A stretch of 64,000 nucleotides of DNA from Streptomyces luomodiensis (lineage in GTDB: Bacteria; Actinomycetota; Actinomycetes; Streptomycetales; Streptomycetaceae): NCBI RefSeq assembly GCF_031679605.1, contig NZ_CP117522.1, positions 744,001 to 808,000 of the forward strand, given 5' to 3'. Positions 16,291 through 25,063 of this stretch are shown one piece after another; position 1 is the stretch's first letter, and every line of letters starts with the position of its first letter. The position numbers and the translations under genes were made by a program. The notes beneath the pieces are model-generated. The model was not told the origin of the DNA, did not search any database, and saw only the letters and a list, made by a program, of their open reading frames with translations.

Positions 16291-19217
16291 TGCTCAGCGC
16301 TGTGACTCCACCCTCCGCGGCAACACCTTCCGACGTCGCCGAACTCTGCCGCTGCACCGCGGTCTTCCTTCCCGGCGACCCGGCACGCACCGGCCGGGTC
16401 GCCTTCTGGCGGCCGGACGGGGCGCCCCCTTCCGGCCCCGCCACCGGCTCCGCCGAGGAGCTGACGGTCGTCGTCCCGGACGGCCCCGACACCAGCCCCA
16501 CCGGCCCCGCCGTCCGAACCCGCACCGTACGGGCGCTCGTGCTGCCCCTGGGCGAGGCACTGCCGGTGCTCACCCGGGCACGGGCGCGGGCCGCCCAGGC
16601 CGGTCCCGGAGAGTGCGACCCCGCCACGGCCTTCTGGGGCGCCGCCGCCGTGCTCGCCCTCCAACTCGCGGCCCGTGGCAGGCTGCTGCCGGGGCTGACC
16701 ACCACCGACCACGACGCCTGGCGCGTCGGCCCGCTCACCCCCGACGATCTGACGCGGGTGCGTGAGCTGGCCGCCGCCATGCCGCCCACCGCGCACGCGA
16801 CACCGCTGCCCGCCTCCGATCCGGTGCTGCTGCCCGAGCCCGAGCGGCTCGTGCGCGCGTTCCTCGACGCGGTGGCGGACGGGCTGCCGCGCTCGCCCGC
16901 CGCGTCGCTGGCCGCGGGCGGCCCCGCCTTCGCCGCCACCCCGCCCCGGCGGCTGCCCGAACAGCGTGCCTGGGCCGCCGATGTGGCCGCCGGGCACGAC
17001 ACGGGGGTGCGGCTGTCGCTCCGTATCGAGCTGCTGCACACCGGCGGCGGGGACGGTAAGGCGGACGGGCCGCGCTTCCGTGCCGTCCTCCAGCTGCACA
17101 GCCTCACCGACCCGGCGCTGGTCGCGGACGCCGCCGAGGTCTGGGCGGGCACCTCGCCCATCGCCCCGGCCCTCGGTCCGCGCGCCCGTATGGACGCGCT
17201 GCTGACCCTGCGGCGCGCGGCCCGCGCCTGGGCGCCGCTCGCCCCGCTGCTGTCGGCCGCCGTACCCGACGCCATCGACCTCGCCGACGAGGAGGTCACC
17301 GAGCTGCTCGGCGAGGTGGCCGGCGCGCTGGACGCCGCCGGGGTCCAGGTGCACTGGCCCAGGGAGCTGGCCCGCGGGCTCACCGCCCGCGCCGTCATCG
17401 GCCCGGACGACGACGCCCAGGACGGTGCCGAGCCCCGGTTCCCCGCCTTCCTCTCCGCCGACGCGCTGCTCCGGTTCAGCTGGCGGTTCGCCGTGGGCGA
17501 CCAGGAGCTCACCCGCGCCAAGCTCGACCGGCTCGCCGAGGCCAGCCGGCCGGTGGTGCGGCTGCGCGACCAATGGGTCCTCCTCGACCCCGAGGCGGTG
17601 CGCCGGGTCCGGGACCGGCAGGACCGCAAACTCACCCCCGCCGACGCCCTCGGCGCCGTCCTTACCGGTCGCACGGAGGCCGACGGCACCGATGTGGAGG
17701 TGCGGCCCACCGGCTGGCTGGCGGCCCTGCGGGACCGCCTCGCCGACCCCGAGGGGACCGGCGGTGCCCAGCGGCCGCCCGTGCCGCAGCCCGCCGCCCT
17801 GGCCGCCACGCTGCGCGACTACCAGCTACGCGGCCTGGACTGGCTGGTCCGTATGACCTCGATCGGCCTCGGCGGCTGTCTCGCCGACGACATGGGGCTC
17901 GGCAAGACCATCACCCTGATCGCGCTCCATCTGCACCGCCGAGACGTCCCCGAAGCGTCCGGACCCACCTTGGTGGTCTGCCCCACCTCCCTGATGGGCA
18001 ACTGGCGGCGCGAGATCGAGAGGTTCGCGCCGGGCACCGCCGTGCGCCGCTACCACGGGCCCGCGCGCAGCCTGGACGGTCTCGCGGACGGCGAGTTCGT
18101 CCTCACCACCTACGGCACGATGCGGCTCGACGCGCGACGGCTGGCCGACGCCGGGCCGTGGGGCATGGTGGTCGCGGACGAGGCGCAGCATGTGAAGAAC
18201 CCGTTCTCGGCCACGGCGAGACAGCTGCGCACCATCGGCGCGAAGGCCCGTGTGGCGCTCTCCGGAACCCCGATCGAGAACAACCTCTCCGAGCTGTGGG
18301 CGATCCTCGACTGGACCACGCCGGGAGTGCTGGGCACCCATGGCGCGTTCCGCAGCCGCTACGCCCAGGCCGTGGAGAGCGGAAGCGACCCCGAGGCCGC
18401 CGCGCGGCTGGCGAAACTGGTCCGTCCCTTTCTGCTCCGGCGCCGCAAGTCCGACCCCGGCATCGCCCCCGAGCTGCCGCCGAAGACCGAAACGGACCGG
18501 GCCGTCGCGCTCACCACGGAGCAGGCGGGGCTCTACGAGGCGGTGGTGCGCGAGATCCTCGCCGAGATCTCCGGCACCGGCGGTCTCGCCCGGCGCGGGC
18601 TCATCGTCAAGCTCCTCACCGGTCTGAAGCAGATCTGCAATCACCCGGCGCAGTATCTGCGGGAGGACCGCCCCGTGATCCCCGGGCGCTCCGGCAAGCT
18701 GGAGCTGCTCGACGAGTTGCTGGACACCATCCTGGCCGAGGGCGCGAGCGTCCTGGTCTTCACCCAGTACGTCCGGATGGCACGGATCCTCGAGACCCAT
18801 CTGGCCGCCCGCGGGGTGCCGGCCCAGCTGCTGCACGGCGGTACGCCGGTGGCGCGGCGCGAGGAGATGGTGCGGCGCTTCCAGGACGGCGAGGTCCCGG
18901 TGTTCCTGCTGTCGCTGAAGGCGGCGGGAACGGGGCTCAACCTCACCCGGGCCGGGCATGTCGTGCACTACGACCGCTGGTGGAACCCGGCCGTCGAGGC
19001 GCAGGCCACCGACCGCGCGTACCGCATCGGCCAGACCCAGCCGGTGCAGGTCCACCGCATCGTCGCGGAGGGGACCGTGGAGGACCGCATCGCCGCGATG
19101 CTGACGCGCAAGCGGGAGCTGGCGGATGCCGTGCTCGGCTCCGGCGAGGCCGCGCTGACCGAACTGACCGACGCCGAGCTGGCGGAGCTCGTGGAGCTGA
19201 GGGGGACCGAGCGATGA
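16290..19217 (+). CDS. SNF2-family DEAD/DEAH-type helicase
   Basis: A 975-residue SWI2/SNF2 helicase. The N-terminal 500 residues form the bacterial SNF2-associated region. The motor begins near residue 510 (LRDYQLRGLDWL) with Walker A DDMGLGKT (about 531), DEAQHVKN (about 629), SGTPIENNLSELW, VFTQYVRM and the motif VI stretch DRAYRIGQTQPVQVHR. These proteins translocate on double-stranded DNA. The stop overlaps the start of the SWIM gene by 4 nt (ATGA), so the pair is co-translated. The start at 16290 is probably leaderless; GTG at 16302 is an alternative. Confidence 0.92.
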   Translation: MLSAVTPPSAATPSDVAELCRCTAVFLPGDPARTGRVAFWRPDGAPPSGPATGSAEELTVVVPDGPDTSPTGPAVRTRTVRALVLPLGEALPVLTRARARAAQAGPGECDPATAFWGAAAVLALQLAARGRLLPGLTTTDHDAWRVGPLTPDDLTRVRELAAAMPPTAHATPLPASDPVLLPEPERLVRAFLDAVADGLPRSPAASLAAGGPAFAATPPRRLPEQRAWAADVAAGHDTGVRLSLRIELLHTGGGDGKADGPRFRAVLQLHSLTDPALVADAAEVWAGTSPIAPALGPRARMDALLTLRRAARAWAPLAPLLSAAVPDAIDLADEEVTELLGEVAGALDAAGVQVHWPRELARGLTARAVIGPDDDAQDGAEPRFPAFLSADALLRFSWRFAVGDQELTRAKLDRLAEASRPVVRLRDQWVLLDPEAVRRVRDRQDRKLTPADALGAVLTGRTEADGTDVEVRPTGWLAALRDRLADPEGTGGAQRPPVPQPAALAATLRDYQLRGLDWLVRMTSIGLGGCLADDMGLGKTITLIALHLHRRDVPEASGPTLVVCPTSLMGNWRREIERFAPGTAVRRYHGPARSLDGLADGEFVLTTYGTMRLDARRLADAGPWGMVVADEAQHVKNPFSATARQLRTIGAKARVALSGTPIENNLSELWAILDWTTPGVLGTHGAFRSRYAQAVESGSDPEAAARLAKLVRPFLLRRRKSDPGIAPELPPKTETDRAVALTTEQAGLYEAVVREILAEISGTGGLARRGLIVKLLTGLKQICNHPAQYLREDRPVIPGRSGKLELLDELLDTILAEGASVLVFTQYVRMARILETHLAARGVPAQLLHGGTPVARREEMVRRFQDGEVPVFLLSLKAAGTGLNLTRAGHVVHYDRWWNPAVEAQATDRAYRIGQTQPVQVHRIVAEGTVEDRIAAMLTRKRELADAVLGSGEAALTELTDAELAELVELRGTER

Positions 19218-20584
19218 GCCGTGCCGAGTACATCCACGACGGACCGGACGGGGACGGCGCGCGGGCAGCGGATCGCGCCGGGGGCTCCGGCTCCCACGGC
19301 GCCGACAGCGACGGTGCGCGCCCCGAGCGCACCCTGGCCGCGCTGCCGCCCGCGCGCGGCCGCGGCTTCGCCCGCACCTGGTGGGGCCGGGCGTGGCTGA
19401 AGGCCCTGGAGGACACGGCGCTGGACGGCGAGCAGCTGAGGCGCGGCCGCAAGCACGCGCGCGAGGGGGCGGTGGGCGCGGTGTGCGTGCGTCCGGGCCG
19501 GATCACCGCCGTGGTGCAGGACCGCGACCGTACGCCCCACCGGTCCGACGTCCTGCTGCGGGAGTTCGGCGAGGCGGAATGGGACCGACTGCTGGAGGTG
19601 ATCGCGGACCGCTCCGGCCATATCGCCGCCCTGCTGGACCGCGACATGCCCCCACAGCTGGCCGAGGACGCGGCGGCCGTGGGCGTCGAACTGCTGCCGG
19701 GGATAGGCGATCTGGAACCGGAGTGCGGCTGTGAGGCGTGGGACCACTGCCCGCACACCGCCGCGCTGTGCTACCAGCTCGGCCGGCTGCTGGACGAGGA
19801 TCCGTTTCTGCTCCTGCTGATGCGCGGACGTGCGGAGCGGGAGCTGTTGGACGAGCTCCAGGCGCGCAGCGTGGCACGGGCCGCCGGGCACGTCCCGCGG
19901 GCGGTGCGGGACGCCTCTCCCCCGGCCCCGGAGGGCGTACCGGCCCGGGAGGCGTTCGCCGCGCCCGGTCCGCCGCCGCTGCCCGCGCCGCCGCCCGCTG
20001 TCGCCACGCCCGGCCGGCCTCCGGCACTGGCGGGCGGCACGGACCCGGCTGGGGCACTGGACGTCGCCGCACTGGAGTTCCTCGCGGCGGACGCCGCCGT
20101 ACGCGCCCGGCGGCTGCTGGCCGAGGCACTCGCGCCCGGCCACGCCACCTCTCCGGTCCCGGCCGCGCTGACGGTGTGGGAGGACACGGTGCGGCTGACC
20201 GCCGCCGCTCCCCCGGCCCCGATCGCCGCCCGGCTCGCGGCGGGCTGCGGGCGCGACCGTACGGATCTGGCGCGCGCCGTGCGCGCCTGGGAGCACGGCG
20301 GGGCCGCCGCGCTCGCCGTCCTGGAGGAGGAGTGGACACCGGACGCGGAGACGCTCGCCCGTGCCCGCGTCCAGCTCGCGGCCGCCTGGGAGGAGGGCGA
20401 GCGGGCGCCCCGGCTGCGCGCCACGGGGAACCGCTGGACAGTGGCGGGCGCCGATCTCCAGGTGCGCTACGGGCGCGACGGCCGCTGGTGGCCGTACCGC
20501 AAGGAGCGCGGCCGCTGGTGGCCGGCCGGTCCGGCCGCGCCCGACCCGGCCGCCGCGCTGGCGGCGCCCGGCTCCGACGGCTGA
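19214..20584 (+). CDS. SWIM zinc-finger protein partnered with SNF2 helicase
   Basis: A 456-residue protein. After a disordered N-terminus, the segment GRGFARTWWGRAWLKALED (about residue 45-65) is typical of bacterial SWIM proteins. The zinc-binding SWIM motif is CGCEAWDHCPH (about 170-180), fitting CxC...CxH. The middle part (about 235-290) is Pro/Ala-rich linker, and a C-terminal domain has a Trp-rich end (RWWPYRKERGRWWP). The gene is translationally coupled to the upstream SNF2 helicase, a pairing common in actinobacteria, which suggests a shared DNA-remodelling or repair complex; the function is not established. Confidence 0.88.
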   Translation: MSRAEYIHDGPDGDGARAADRAGGSGSHGADSDGARPERTLAALPPARGRGFARTWWGRAWLKALEDTALDGEQLRRGRKHAREGAVGAVCVRPGRITAVVQDRDRTPHRSDVLLREFGEAEWDRLLEVIADRSGHIAALLDRDMPPQLAEDAAAVGVELLPGIGDLEPECGCEAWDHCPHTAALCYQLGRLLDEDPFLLLLMRGRAERELLDELQARSVARAAGHVPRAVRDASPPAPEGVPAREAFAAPGPPPLPAPPPAVATPGRPPALAGGTDPAGALDVAALEFLAADAAVRARRLLAEALAPGHATSPVPAALTVWEDTVRLTAAAPPAPIAARLAAGCGRDRTDLARAVRAWEHGGAAALAVLEEEWTPDAETLARARVQLAAAWEEGERAPRLRATGNRWTVAGADLQVRYGRDGRWWPYRKERGRWWPAGPAAPDPAAALAAPGSDG

Positions 20585-21076
20585 CGCGGCGCGTGGCCGG
20601 TGGCGGCATGCCTTCCGCCGCCGGCCACGGGCGGGGAGAGGGCCCTGGTGCCGACGGCGCTGCCCACGGGAAGAAGCGGCCCATGAGAAGCAGCAGCCGT
20701 AAGAAGAAACGGGCCATGAGAAGAAGCGAGCCGTAAGAAGGAGCAGTCCGGCCGTAAGGATCGCCGCCCGTGCGGAAGGAGCGGGTCCCGGGCCGTCGCC
20801 ACGGCCCGGGGTGCTGCCGGAACACGGCTCGGCGACGGGCCCTCCCGGTCCGTCCCACGCGGCCGGCCACGGCAGACGGGACGGGCGGGAGATCCAGCCG
20901 GGCCGGTGCCTGCGGGCCCGACCGGCGGAAGAACCAGCAGATCGGTCACGGCAGACGGGACGGCCCGGAAGAAGCCGCCCGGCGGACGGCGGCGGGGCGG
21001 CAACCTTCGGGCGTGCCGTGGAGACCGTAAGGCGTCAACCTCCTCGGCACGCCCCCACGGGATGGAGTCAGCGACC
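20585..21076. other. Gene-free stretch containing degenerate repeats
   Basis: The 492 bases between the SWIM and pectinesterase genes contain no credible coding frame. They hold three AAGAAG...CCGT repeat units (20671-20755) and a 17-nt direct repeat (CACGGCAGACGGGACGG at about 20869 and 20947). An in-frame extension of the pectinesterase frame into this region has no signal-peptide sense. Confidence 0.6.
20671..20755. repeat. Degenerate tandem repeat, AAGAAG...CCGT units
   Basis: Three units of 30, 34 and 21 nt begin with AAGAAG and end with CCGT (20671-20700, 20701-20734, 20735-20755). The first two share GGCCCATGAGAAG or GGGCCATGAGAAG. They lie about 90 nt after the SWIM gene stop. Confidence 0.6.
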
Positions 21077-22177
21077 ATGCCCCTCACCCCACGGCGCCCC
21101 CGGCGGCGCCGCCCCGCTCCGCTCATCGGCTCCCTGGCCCTGGCCACCGGCGTCGGGCTCGCCGCCGCCCCGGCCGCCGGCTGGCTCGGCGACGGCGTCC
21201 GGGCCCATGCCGCCACGCCCACGGCCGCGGCGGCCACCATCGTGGTGGCCAAGGACGGCAGCGGCAACTACACCACCGTGCAGGCGGCCGTCGACGCGGT
21301 GCCGGCGAACAACCCATCCGCCGTCACCATCTCCGTCAAGCCCGGCACGTACCGCGAGACGGTGAAGATCCCCGCCAACAAGCCGCACATCCGGCTGGTC
21401 GGCACCACGAGCAGCAAGAACGACGTGACGATCGTCTACAACAACGCCTCCGGCACCGCCAAGCCCGGCGGAGGGACCTACGGCACCAGCGGCAGCGCGA
21501 CCGTCGCCGTCGAGGCCGACGACTTCCAGGCCCGCAATTTGCAGTTCGTGAACGACTTCAACGAGTCCACCAGCAGCATCACCGACAAGCAGGCGGTCGC
21601 GCTGCGCACCGCGGGCGATCAGATCGTGCTGGACAACATCGGCGCGGTCGGCGACCAGGACACCCTGCTGCTCGACTCCGCGAGCAAGGACAAGACCGGC
21701 CGGGTGTACATCAACAACGCCTGGATCCAGGGGAATGTCGACTTCATCTTCGGCCGGGCCTCCGCCGTCATCAACAAGTCGGCGATCCGGCTCGTCAAGC
21801 GCTACGACGGCAGCTCCGGCGGCTATGTCGCGGCGCCCTCGACAGCGGCCGGCAAGAAGGGCTTCCTGTTCATCAACAGCAACATCACCGGGGATGTCAG
21901 CAGCCGCTCGTTCTACCTCGGCCGTCCCTGGCACGCGGGCGGCGATGCCGGCCTCGATCCGCAGGCGATCGTCCGCAATACGGATCTGTCAGCCGCGATC
22001 AAGACCACACCGTGGACGGACATGAGCGGCTTCTCCTGGAAGGACGACCGCTTCGCGGAGTACAAGAACACCGGCGCCGGGTCCGGTGCGGCGAGCACCG
22101 ACCGGCCGCAGCTGACCGATGCCCAGGCCGCGGACTACGAGATCGCCGTCTGGCTCGGCGGCTGGCAGCCCTCCTGA
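21077..22177 (+). CDS. Secreted pectinesterase (pectin methylesterase)
   Basis: A 366-residue carbohydrate esterase family 8 protein. It removes methyl esters from pectin outside the cell. The ATG at 21077 is chosen because GGAG lies 9 nt upstream and an Arg-rich n-region plus hydrophobic core (LIGSLALATGVGLAAAPAAG) form a signal peptide; cleavage is likely near AHAAT. The right-handed beta-helix motifs are present: GTYRE, QAVALR, QDTLL (about 194), DFIFGRA (about 222) and LGRPW (about 282), including the two catalytic Asp and the substrate Arg. A strong hairpin follows, convergent with xylA. Confidence 0.92.
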   Translation: MPLTPRRPRRRRPAPLIGSLALATGVGLAAAPAAGWLGDGVRAHAATPTAAAATIVVAKDGSGNYTTVQAAVDAVPANNPSAVTISVKPGTYRETVKIPANKPHIRLVGTTSSKNDVTIVYNNASGTAKPGGGTYGTSGSATVAVEADDFQARNLQFVNDFNESTSSITDKQAVALRTAGDQIVLDNIGAVGDQDTLLLDSASKDKTGRVYINNAWIQGNVDFIFGRASAVINKSAIRLVKRYDGSSGGYVAAPSTAAGKKGFLFINSNITGDVSSRSFYLGRPWHAGGDAGLDPQAIVRNTDLSAAIKTTPWTDMSGFSWKDDRFAEYKNTGAGSGAASTDRPQLTDAQAADYEIAVWLGGWQPS

Positions 22178-22188
22178 GCCGATGAGCC

Positions 22189-22228
22189 CCGGGCGCCGGT
22201 CCCGTCGGGGGGCGGGACCGGCGCCCGG
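22189..22228. terminator. Perfect 16-bp stem terminator between pectinesterase and xylA
   Basis: CCGGGCGCCGGTCCCG (22189-22204) and its exact complement (22213-22228) with an 8-nt loop sit between convergent genes ending at 22177 and 22235, serving both directions. Confidence 0.8.
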
Positions 22229-22234
22229 ACGCGG

Positions 22235-23407
22235 TCAGCCGCGTGCGGCGAGCAGATGGTCCATGGCGAGCTGGTCGAGGCGCTCGAAGGCCATGGCGCG
22301 CCCGGCGGCCGCCTCGACGTCGAAGTCCTCGAAGGCGGTGCGGTCCGCCAGCAGCGCCGCCGGGGTCTCGCCCTCGTTCAGGGTCGGCTCGCCCAGCTGG
22401 TCCAGGCGCGAGGCGCGCAGCGCCTCCTGGACCTCGGGGTCGGCGCGGAAGGCGGCCGCCCGCTCCTTGAGGATGAGGTAGTTGCGCATGCAGCCCGCCG
22501 CCGAGTCCCAGACGCCCGCGATGTCCTCGGTGCGCGGGGGCTTGAAGTCGAAGTGGCGCGGGCCCTCGTAGCCGCCCGTCTCCAGCAGGTCGACCAGCCA
22601 GAAGGCGGCCCGCAGATCGCCCGCGCCGAACCGCAGGTCCTGGTCGTACTTGATGCCGTTCTGGCCGTTGAGGTCGATGTGGAAGAGCTTGCCGGCCCAC
22701 AGTGCCTGGGCGATGCCGTGCGGGAAGTTCAGCCCGGCCATCTGCTCGTGGCCGACCTCAGGGTTGACGCCGTACAGCTCGGGCCGCTCCAGCCGCTCGA
22801 TGAAGGCCAGGGCGTGGCCGACGGTCGGCAGCAGGATGTCGCCGCGCGGCTCGTTGGGCTTGGGCTCGATGGCGAAGCGCAGATCGTAGCCCTGCTCGGT
22901 GACATAGGCGCCGAGCAGGTCGAACGCCTCCTTCATCCGGTCCAGCGCGGCGCGCACGTCCTTGGCGCCGCCGGACTCCGCGCCCTCGCGGCCGCCCCAG
23001 GCCACATAGGTCTCGGCGCCCAGTTCGACGGCGAGGTCGATGTTGCGCATGGTCTTGCGCAGCGCGTAGCGGCGTACGTCGCGGTCGTTGGCGGTGAACG
23101 CGCCGTCCTTGAAGACCGGGTGGGTGAAGAGGTTGGTGGTGGCCATGGGCACGGTCATCCCGGTCGCGTCCAGGGCCTGCCGGAAGCGCTTGATGTGCGA
23201 TTCGCGCTCGGTCTCCGAGGCGCCGAAGGGGATGAGGTCGTCGTCGTGGAAGGTCACGCCGTACGCGCCGAGTTCGGCGAGCCGGGTCACGGACTCCACG
23301 GGGTCGAGCGCCGGGCGGGTGGCATCCCCGAATGGGTCCCGGCCCTGCCAGCCGACCGTCCACAGTCCGAAGGTGAACCTGTCCTCGGGGGTGGGGTTGT
23401 AGCTCAT
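22235..23407 (-). CDS. xylA: Xylose isomerase
   Basis: A 390-residue class I xylose isomerase converting D-xylose to D-xylulose (and glucose to fructose). Typical Streptomyces features are present: [20 protein letters not shown] at the N-terminus, the catalytic His in [12 protein letters not shown], the metal-binding Glu in [18 protein letters not shown], and the metal site HIDLNGQNG, plus KPPRTED. Of two adjacent ATG codons the second (23407) is preferred. It diverges from xylB across 118 bp holding overlapping promoters; the ROK repressor two genes away is the likely regulator. Confidence 0.96.
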   Translation of the reverse strand: MSYNPTPEDRFTFGLWTVGWQGRDPFGDATRPALDPVESVTRLAELGAYGVTFHDDDLIPFGASETERESHIKRFRQALDATGMTVPMATTNLFTHPVFKDGAFTANDRDVRRYALRKTMRNIDLAVELGAETYVAWGGREGAESGGAKDVRAALDRMKEAFDLLGAYVTEQGYDLRFAIEPKPNEPRGDILLPTVGHALAFIERLERPELYGVNPEVGHEQMAGLNFPHGIAQALWAGKLFHIDLNGQNGIKYDQDLRFGAGDLRAAFWLVDLLETGGYEGPRHFDFKPPRTEDIAGVWDSAAGCMRNYLILKERAAAFRADPEVQEALRASRLDQLGEPTLNEGETPAALLADRTAFEDFDVEAAAGRAMAFERLDQLAMDHLLAARG

Positions 23408-23435
23408 CACGGCTCCCTCGCCTATTTCGTCATGG

Positions 23436-23458
23436 CGCTTTACAAATTAGTATGCGCG
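23436..23458. promoter_or_regulatory. xylA-xylB divergent promoter/operator
   Basis: An AT-rich block flanked by GCGC (CGCTTTACAAATTAGTATGCG) has partial dyad symmetry. It contains TAGTAT (23448-23453) as a -10 candidate for xylB and TAATTT on the opposite strand (23449-23444) for xylA. It is the most likely binding site for the xylose-type ROK regulator encoded at 25064. Confidence 0.5.
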
Positions 23459-23525
23459 AGCATTCCGGGGAAGCCCCGTACCACCCGCACACCGCACGAC
23501 CCAAGGACACAAGGGAGAGCGCGAG

Positions 23526-24980
23526 ATGGCAGCAGCAGCCGTGCCCGTGCCGCAAGGACCGCTCGTCGTCGGCGTGGACAGCTCCACGCAGTCGACCAAG
23601 GCGCTCGTCGTCGACTCCGCGACCGGCGCGGTCGTCGCCCGGGGACAGGCCCCGCACACCGTCGGCGACGGTGACGGCACCGGTAAGGAGTCCGTCCCCG
23701 AGCAGTGGTGGGAGGCGCTGACCGAGGCGCTGCGCCAGTGCGGGACCCCGGCCCGGGAGGCGGCCGCGGTCTCCGTGGGCGGCCAGCAGCACGGGCTGGT
23801 CACGCTGGACGCCTCGGGCCGCTCGGTGCGGCCCGCCCTGCTGTGGAACGATGTGCGCTCCGCGCCGCAGCGCGACCGGCTCATCGAGGAGCTGGGCGGC
23901 CCGAAGACCTGGGCGGAGCGGATCGGCAGCGTGCCCCCGACGTCGTTCACCGTCACCAAGTGGGCCTGGCTGATGGAGAACGAGCCGGAGGCGGCGCGCG
24001 CCACCGCGGCCGTCCGGCTCCCTCACGACTATCTCACCGAGCGACTCACCGGCTACGGCACCACCGACCGCGGCGAAGCCTCGGGCAGCGGCTGGTGGGC
24101 CTCGGGCACCGAGTCCTACGACGAGGAGATCCTGGACCACATCGGGCTCTCCCCCGAGCTGCTGCCGCGCGTGCTGCGCCACGGCGAGGCCGCCGGGACC
24201 GTGCGGGAGCTGCCCGATCTGCCGCTGCCCACCGGCGCCCTGGTGGCCACCGGCACGGGCGACAACATGGCGGCCGCCCTGGGACTCGGCCTGCGCCCGG
24301 GACAGCCGGTGCTGAGCCTGGGCACCTCCGGCACCGTCTACGCGGTCTCGGTACACCGGCCCGCCGACCCCACCGGGGTGGTCGCCGGCTTCGCCGACAC
24401 GCGTGACGCATGGCTGCCGCTGGCCTGCACGCTCAACTGCACGCTCGCGGTCGACCGGATCGCGGCACTGCTGGGCCGCGACCGGGAGGCGGTGGAGCCG
24501 GGCGGCTCGACCGTGCTGCTGCCGTTCCTCGACGGTGAGCGCACCCCCAACCTGCCGCACGCCTCCGGGCTGCTGCACGGTCTGCGCCACGACACCACAC
24601 CGGGCCAGGTGCTCCAGGCCGCCTACGACGGCGCCGTCTTCGCCCTGCTCACCGCGCTGGACCAGGTGCTGGACGAGGACGCGGCGCCCGACGCCCCGCT
24701 GCTGCTCATCGGCGGCGGCGCCAAGGGCACGGCGTGGCGGGAGACGGTCCTGCGGCTGAGCGGACGCCCGGTACGGGTGCCCCGGGCCGAGGAACTGGTC
24801 GCCCTCGGGGCCGCCGCGCAGGCCGCGGGGCTGGTGCTGGGCGAGGACCCGGCGGCGGTGGCGCGACGCTGGGAGACCGCCGAGGGGCCGTCCTTCGATC
24901 CGGTACCCCGCGACGAGGCGGCGCTGGAGCGGCTCTCCCGGGTGCTGTCCGACGCGGACGGCCTGCTGCGCCGCGGCTGA
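23526..24980 (+). CDS. xylB: Xylulokinase
   Basis: A 484-residue FGGY-family kinase phosphorylating D-xylulose with ATP. The N-terminal phosphate-binding motif is GVDSSTQSTKALVVD, the substrate region VSVGGQQHGLVTLD is typical of xylulokinases, and the C-terminal ATP-binding domain has LSLGTSGTVYAV and LLIGGGAKGTAW. The start is ATG at 23526 after AAGGGAGAG. Only about 10 residues precede the fold, so there is no long disordered N-terminal extension of the kind found on encapsulin cargo. The ROK regulator follows. Confidence 0.94.
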   Translation: MAAAAVPVPQGPLVVGVDSSTQSTKALVVDSATGAVVARGQAPHTVGDGDGTGKESVPEQWWEALTEALRQCGTPAREAAAVSVGGQQHGLVTLDASGRSVRPALLWNDVRSAPQRDRLIEELGGPKTWAERIGSVPPTSFTVTKWAWLMENEPEAARATAAVRLPHDYLTERLTGYGTTDRGEASGSGWWASGTESYDEEILDHIGLSPELLPRVLRHGEAAGTVRELPDLPLPTGALVATGTGDNMAAALGLGLRPGQPVLSLGTSGTVYAVSVHRPADPTGVVAGFADTRDAWLPLACTLNCTLAVDRIAALLGRDREAVEPGGSTVLLPFLDGERTPNLPHASGLLHGLRHDTTPGQVLQAAYDGAVFALLTALDQVLDEDAAPDAPLLLIGGGAKGTAWRETVLRLSGRPVRVPRAEELVALGAAAQAAGLVLGEDPAAVARRWETAEGPSFDPVPRDEAALERLSRVLSDADGLLRRG

Positions 24981-25063
24981 GCACCGCACGTGGCGGCCGG
25001 GCGGCCCCGCTGTCGTACCGGCCCGGCACAATGAGCGGATCGGGCGAGAGGAGACGGATTCAG

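Noticed and set aside
20906..21076. Longer N-terminus of the pectinesterase
   Set aside because: It would bury the signal peptide behind a basic low-complexity stretch; GGAG and ATG 21077 fit better.
23526..24980. xylB as encapsulin cargo (xylulose kinases are among reported family 2 cargos)
   Set aside because: It lies 6.5 kb away in a normal xylA-xylB-ROK module and has no disordered terminal extension.
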